From: Acidobacteriota bacterium
Lineage (GTDB): Bacteria; Acidobacteriota; Terriglobia; Terriglobales; SCQP01
Direction of reading: 5' to 3'
Assembly (NCBI GenBank): GCA_021823305.1
Contig: JAKAOE010000019.1
Location: 1-11,110, forward strand
DNA: 11,110 nucleotides
The notes under the pieces were generated by a model. That model made no database searches and was not told the origin of the DNA. It worked only from the letters and a program-made list of their open reading frames with translations. Both the position numbers and the translations under genes were made by a program. Shown one piece after another: positions 8,529 to 11,110 of the stretch. Numbering within the stretch: the stretch's first letter is position 1; the number at the start of each line of letters is the position of its first letter.

Positions 8529-9446
8529 ATGCTCACCCTGCTGCTCGCCGCCGCGCTGGCCGTGCCGGCTCACGCCCCGCGCGTCTCCCTCCACGACGCC
8601 TTCAACGGCCCGCAATGCTACCGCTACAATCAGCAAATCGTCGGCTTCGGCATGCGCTACCCCGGCTCGCCCGGCCATGCCAAAACCGAGGCGCTGATCA
8701 AGAGCGTGATCGCGCGTGACGGCGGCATTCTGGAAACCGACGATTTCGTCGCCCAGACCCCCCGCGGTCCGGTGCCGGTGCACAACATCATCGGCAAATT
8801 CAACGTCTCGAAAGACCCCGACCAGCCCATCTTCATCCTCGCCGGTCACTACGACACGCTGTTCCAGCCCAAGGGTTTTGTCGGCGCCAACGACGGCGGC
8901 TCCAGCACCGCCATCCTGCTCTCCTTCGCCGACGCTCTGCACGCGGCCCCGCCCACGCACATGCAGATTTGGCTGGTGTGGACCGACCTTGAGGAGGCGG
9001 TGAAGTCGTTCACCGCAACCGACGGCCTCTACGGCAGCAAGCACCTGGCCCACAAGCTTTTGACCGAGGGCCTGGTGCCGCGCATTAAGGGCTTTTTCCT
9101 GCTGGACATGATCGGCGACAAGGACCTGGACGTGGACAAGGAGTCCCAGTCCACGCCCTGGCTGCAGGATTTCATTGCCGCCGCCGCTCGCAAGCTCCAC
9201 TACAGCCAGTACTTCTTCAAGTATTCCACCGCCATCACCGACGATCAGGTTTCGTTCCTGAACGTCGGCATCCCCTCGGTGGATATCGTGGACGCGACGT
9301 TCGGCCCGATGACCAGCGGCGACGGCATGGGCGCCTGGCACCACACCCTCCAGGACACCATGGACAAGGTCTCCGAGCACAGCCTCAACGTGGTCGGCCG
9401 GACGACGTTACTGGCCGTGGAGATGATTGACTCGCAAAGCGGCTAG
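8529..9446 (+). CDS. secreted M28-family zinc hydrolase, glutaminyl-cyclase-like
   Basis: A 305-residue protein with a short signal peptide (MLTLLLAAALAVPAHA), so it acts in the periplasm or outside. The M28 fold is recognised by its metal ligands in order: H107 in GHYDT, D122 in GANDGGSS, E155/E156 in DLEEA, D193 in LDMIGD and H271/H272 in AWHHTLQDT. RYPGSPGH near the N-terminus, the DGLYGSKHLA segment after the Glu pair and the C-terminal QDTMDKVS are characteristic of glutaminyl-peptide cyclotransferase-like members, which convert N-terminal Gln to pyroglutamate; a zinc aminopeptidase is the alternative. ATG 8529 is chosen over TTG 8523 because of the -10-like hexamer 7 nt upstream. It lies 37 nt after the kinase gene and has no evident link to the exporter. 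Its 3' end overlaps the convergent PfkB remnant by 39 nt. Confidence 0.9.
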   Translation: MLTLLLAAALAVPAHAPRVSLHDAFNGPQCYRYNQQIVGFGMRYPGSPGHAKTEALIKSVIARDGGILETDDFVAQTPRGPVPVHNIIGKFNVSKDPDQPIFILAGHYDTLFQPKGFVGANDGGSSTAILLSFADALHAAPPTHMQIWLVWTDLEEAVKSFTATDGLYGSKHLAHKLLTEGLVPRIKGFFLLDMIGDKDLDVDKESQSTPWLQDFIAAAARKLHYSQYFFKYSTAITDDQVSFLNVGIPSVDIVDATFGPMTSGDGMGAWHHTLQDTMDKVSEHSLNVVGRTTLLAVEMIDSQSG

Positions 9447-9947
9447 CGAGCGCACCGGAACGCCGGCGGCCTGCGCCATCGCGATCGCCCGCTGCGCCGC
9501 CGCGCTCCCATCGCTATCCACCCACAGCTCGCGTCCGCTCGCCACCCAGTCGGCCCGCAACGCTTCCGGCGGATACCCGCCTGTTTCCTCGGCCACGGTA
9601 GTGCAGCAACCCGTCTCGCCTTCCTCGAAGACCCACCGCTCTGCCGGCTCGAAGCCGTGGCACCGGAGCAGGGCAGTGACGTTCACCCCCGCCGCCTGAA
9701 GTTGGTTCACCAGCCGGTTGTCGCGCTCATCGTCGCCCACCACCGCCGCCAACGCCACCCGCTGCCCCTGGGTCGCACGGTCCAGGCAAAGCGCCGCCAC
9801 CCCGGCCGCGCGCAGTTCCGTCGCCCGGTACGACGCTTTGCCCCCGGGAGTAGGGAAGCCGCCCATCCGGACACGGTGCTCCCAGACGATCTCGCCTACC
9901 GCCACCAGATCGAACGTCACCGATTTCGGCGCCTTCTTCTGAGACAT
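9408..9947 (-). pseudogene. PfkB-type sugar kinase, N-terminal part only
   Basis: The minus strand encodes 179 residues, against about 290-320 for PfkB-family (ribokinase-like) kinases. The beginning is typical: FDLVAVGEIV, a GGFPTPGGKASYRATEL lid-region segment, then QRVALAAVVGDDERDNRLVNQLQAAGVNV, and near residue 145 ELWVDSDGSAAAQRAIAMAQAAGVPV. Similarity stops after GVPV (about 9453); the last 14 residues are read from the opposite strand of the M28 gene's end. The C-terminal half with the ATP site and the GAGD catalytic motif is absent, so kinase activity is not expected. The usual GG-x(n)-N/A substrate motif is also degraded (AAGVAALCLDRATQG). Start ATG 9945-9947 has AAGG 10 nt upstream. 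I read it as a gene truncated by a deletion or rearrangement at the M28 border; a small divergent functional protein is less likely. Confidence 0.6.
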
Positions 9948-10061
9948 GGTTATGTCGCCTTATTATCCGCAGGCCGCCCAGTCCAGTGTGCACGTCCGGC
10001 GTTATCAGACGTCATTGCCCTGCGCATCGCCGCGTGCCAAGCCCAGGTGGTACAGTCTCCC
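9948..10061 (+). other. intergenic region between divergent PfkB remnant and recO
   Basis: These 114 nt separate genes transcribed in opposite directions, so promoters for both should be here. The recO-proximal -10-like hexamer is listed separately. On the minus strand GATAAT (9963-9968 read in reverse) and AAGG precede the PfkB start. No repeat, RNA gene or strong hairpin was seen. Confidence 0.4.
10051..10056 (+). promoter_or_regulatory. -10-like hexamer TACAGT before recO
   Basis: TACAGT lies 5 nt before ATG 10062; there is no Shine-Dalgarno sequence. Spacing is slightly shorter than in the other four cases. A leaderless start of the recO-glyQ unit is likely. Confidence 0.45.
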
Positions 10062-10730
10062 ATGCCCCTGTGCGTGGCCGACGCGTTCATCCTCCGCACC
10101 TATCCGCTCAAGGAATCGGACAAGATCGTGAGTTTCTTTACTCGCGAGTGGGGCAAGCGGCGTGGCGTGGCGCGCGGCGCGCGCCGCCCCAAGTCGAAGT
10201 TCGGGGCCATGCTGGAGCCGCTGACGCAGGTCCGGATTCAATATTTCGAGCGCGAGGGTAAGGACCTCAGCACGATTGACCACTGCGAGACCGTGGCGTC
10301 CATGATGCCGGCGCTCGCCAGCAACGGCGGAAGTTTGCTACATTCAGTTGCAGTGTCGTTGATGGTCGAGGTGGCGGATCGCATGCTGCCCGACCATGAG
10401 GTCAGCGATGCCACCTTCCGCCTGCTGCAGGTGGTGACGCAGGCCACGCGCGGCGCGGCAGGCGATGCGGTGTGGCTGCCGCTCAGCTATTACCTCTACT
10501 GGATGGTCCGCTTGGGAGGCTTCTTGCCCAATTTGTCGCTTAGCCCGGAGGCGCTCACGCTCGCCGGGAACTTCGCGCGCCAGCCGCTGCCGGCGCTCGA
10601 TGGTGGAGTGGCGGCGGCGTGCGCTGGCGCGGCGGGCAGGGAACTGCGCCATGCGCTCTATGCGGCGCTCACCGGCCATTTGGAGGCGCACCTGCGCGTC
10701 TGGCCGATGCTGCTGGAGCTCGAGAGCTGA
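10062..10730 (+). CDS. recO: DNA repair protein RecO
   Basis: RecO loads RecA onto SSB-coated single-stranded DNA together with RecR in the RecF pathway. The 222-residue product starts with the family's OB-fold: DAFILRTYPLKESDKIVSFFTREWGKRRGVARGARRPKSKFGAMLEPLT (written here in motif terms: ADAFILRTYPLKESDK, then FTREWGKRRGVARGARR, then LEPLTQVRIQYF). A helical C-terminal domain follows (LWLPLSYYLYWMVRLGGFLP-like segment near residues 140-165). The usual Cys-x-x-Cys zinc cluster between the LGGFLP segment and LSPEALTLA is missing, so the protein is about 20-30 residues shorter than common RecO. ATG 10062 is selected because the OB-fold begins right there and a -10-like hexamer precedes it; the open frame upstream to 9657 has no related sequence. 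The stop TGA abuts the glyQ ATG. Confidence 0.88.
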   Translation: MPLCVADAFILRTYPLKESDKIVSFFTREWGKRRGVARGARRPKSKFGAMLEPLTQVRIQYFEREGKDLSTIDHCETVASMMPALASNGGSLLHSVAVSLMVEVADRMLPDHEVSDATFRLLQVVTQATRGAAGDAVWLPLSYYLYWMVRLGGFLPNLSLSPEALTLAGNFARQPLPALDGGVAAACAGAAGRELRHALYAALTGHLEAHLRVWPMLLELES

Positions 10731-11110
10731 ATGCTTTACTTTCAGGACTTGATACTGAAGCTGCAGCAATACTGGGCCGTCCAGGGTTGCGTCGTCCAGC
10801 TTCCATTCGACTCCGAAGTCGGCGCCGGCACCATGGCGCCGGAGACCTTTCTGCGCGTTCTCGGCCCGGAACCCTACCGCGTGGTCTATCCTCAGCCCAG
10901 CCGTCGCCCGGCCGACGGCAGATATGGCGAAAATCCCAATCGTCTCTACAAGCACATGCAGTTGCAGGTAATCCTTAAACCTGCTCCGGAGGATTCACAG
11001 GACTTGTACCTGCGGAGCCTGGAGGCGATCGGCGTGGATCTGCGCGCCCACGACCTCAAGTTCGAGGAGGACAACTGGGAGGCGCCGACGCTCGGTGCCT
11101 GGGGCATGGG
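10731..11110 (+). CDS. glyQ: glycyl-tRNA synthetase alpha subunit (3' end outside window)
   Basis: The frame opens with ATG 10731, directly after the recO stop, and runs off the window after 126 complete codons, less than half of the usual roughly 300 residues. It encodes the catalytic subunit of the bacterial alpha2beta2 glycyl-tRNA synthetase, a class II enzyme that charges tRNA-Gly. Diagnostic segments are [68 protein letters not shown] and [16 protein letters not shown], all in the expected order. Class II motif 2 includes the QPSRRP arginines. Translation is probably coupled to recO (TGAATG junction, GAGAG 4 nt upstream of the ATG). The recO-glyQ order suggests glyS lies just beyond the window. 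Confidence 0.97.
   Translation, partial: MLYFQDLILKLQQYWAVQGCVVQLPFDSEVGAGTMAPETFLRVLGPEPYRVVYPQPSRRPADGRYGENPNRLYKHMQLQVILKPAPEDSQDLYLRSLEAIGVDLRAHDLKFEEDNWEAPTLGAWGM

Noticed and set aside
9992..10012. Inverted repeat ACGTC/GACGT upstream of recO as an operator
   Set aside because: Only 5 bp per arm with an 11-nt gap; too short to distinguish from chance.
9657..10061. N-terminal extension of recO to 9657
   Set aside because: The extra 135 residues are antisense to the PfkB remnant and Arg/His/Pro-rich; the RecO OB-fold begins at ATG 10062, preceded by a -10-like hexamer.

Overview
The window is GC-rich, densely coded bacterial chromosome, most likely from a member of the Acidobacteriota. 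Three things point that way: the TolC-family protein has the glycine/serine-rich insert near its N-terminal part that I associate with acidobacterial members; the MacB/LolD-type ATPases sit next to an NtrC-type regulator of the DLNFTRDTTSG type; and several genes have a -10-like hexamer right against the start codon. The assignment is inference from family resemblance, not from a marker gene.

Layout. (1) 1-525: a YceI-family protein, cut at its 5' end, followed by two strong hairpins (528-556, 568-605). (2) 694-5733: an export cassette on the + strand: HlyD/MacA-type periplasmic adaptor, MacB/LolD-type ATPase, a 281-nt non-coding gap, TolC-family outer-membrane channel, and a second MacB/LolD-type ATPase. 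No MacB/FtsX-type permease lies in the window. (3) 5749-8491: a sigma-54-dependent response regulator overlapping its NtrY/NtrB-like membrane histidine kinase by 11 nt; they probably control the export genes. (4) 8529-9446: a secreted M28 zinc hydrolase of glutaminyl-cyclase type. (5) 9408-9947, - strand: the N-terminal part of a PfkB-type sugar kinase, cut off where it meets the M28 gene. (6) 10062-11110: recO followed directly by glyQ, which runs off the window.

How the genes work together. The adaptor and outer-membrane channel would form the periplasmic conduit of a tripartite ABC exporter, with the ATPases supplying energy to permeases that must be encoded elsewhere. The two-component pair next door is the obvious candidate regulator, and GG-N10-GC elements just upstream of the adaptor and channel genes are possible sigma-54 targets. 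RecO and GlyQ are housekeeping functions (recombinational repair and glycyl-tRNA synthesis) unrelated to the exporter.

The most interesting signals are: a -10-like hexamer 5-7 nt before the start codon of five genes, suggesting leaderless transcripts; two ATPases without a permease, the second with an altered D-loop; a GAFTDA instead of GAFTGA loop in the sigma-54 activator; a truncated PfkB gene; and a RecO lacking the cysteine-cluster segment. I saw no tRNA, rRNA, CRISPR array or complete insertion sequence.
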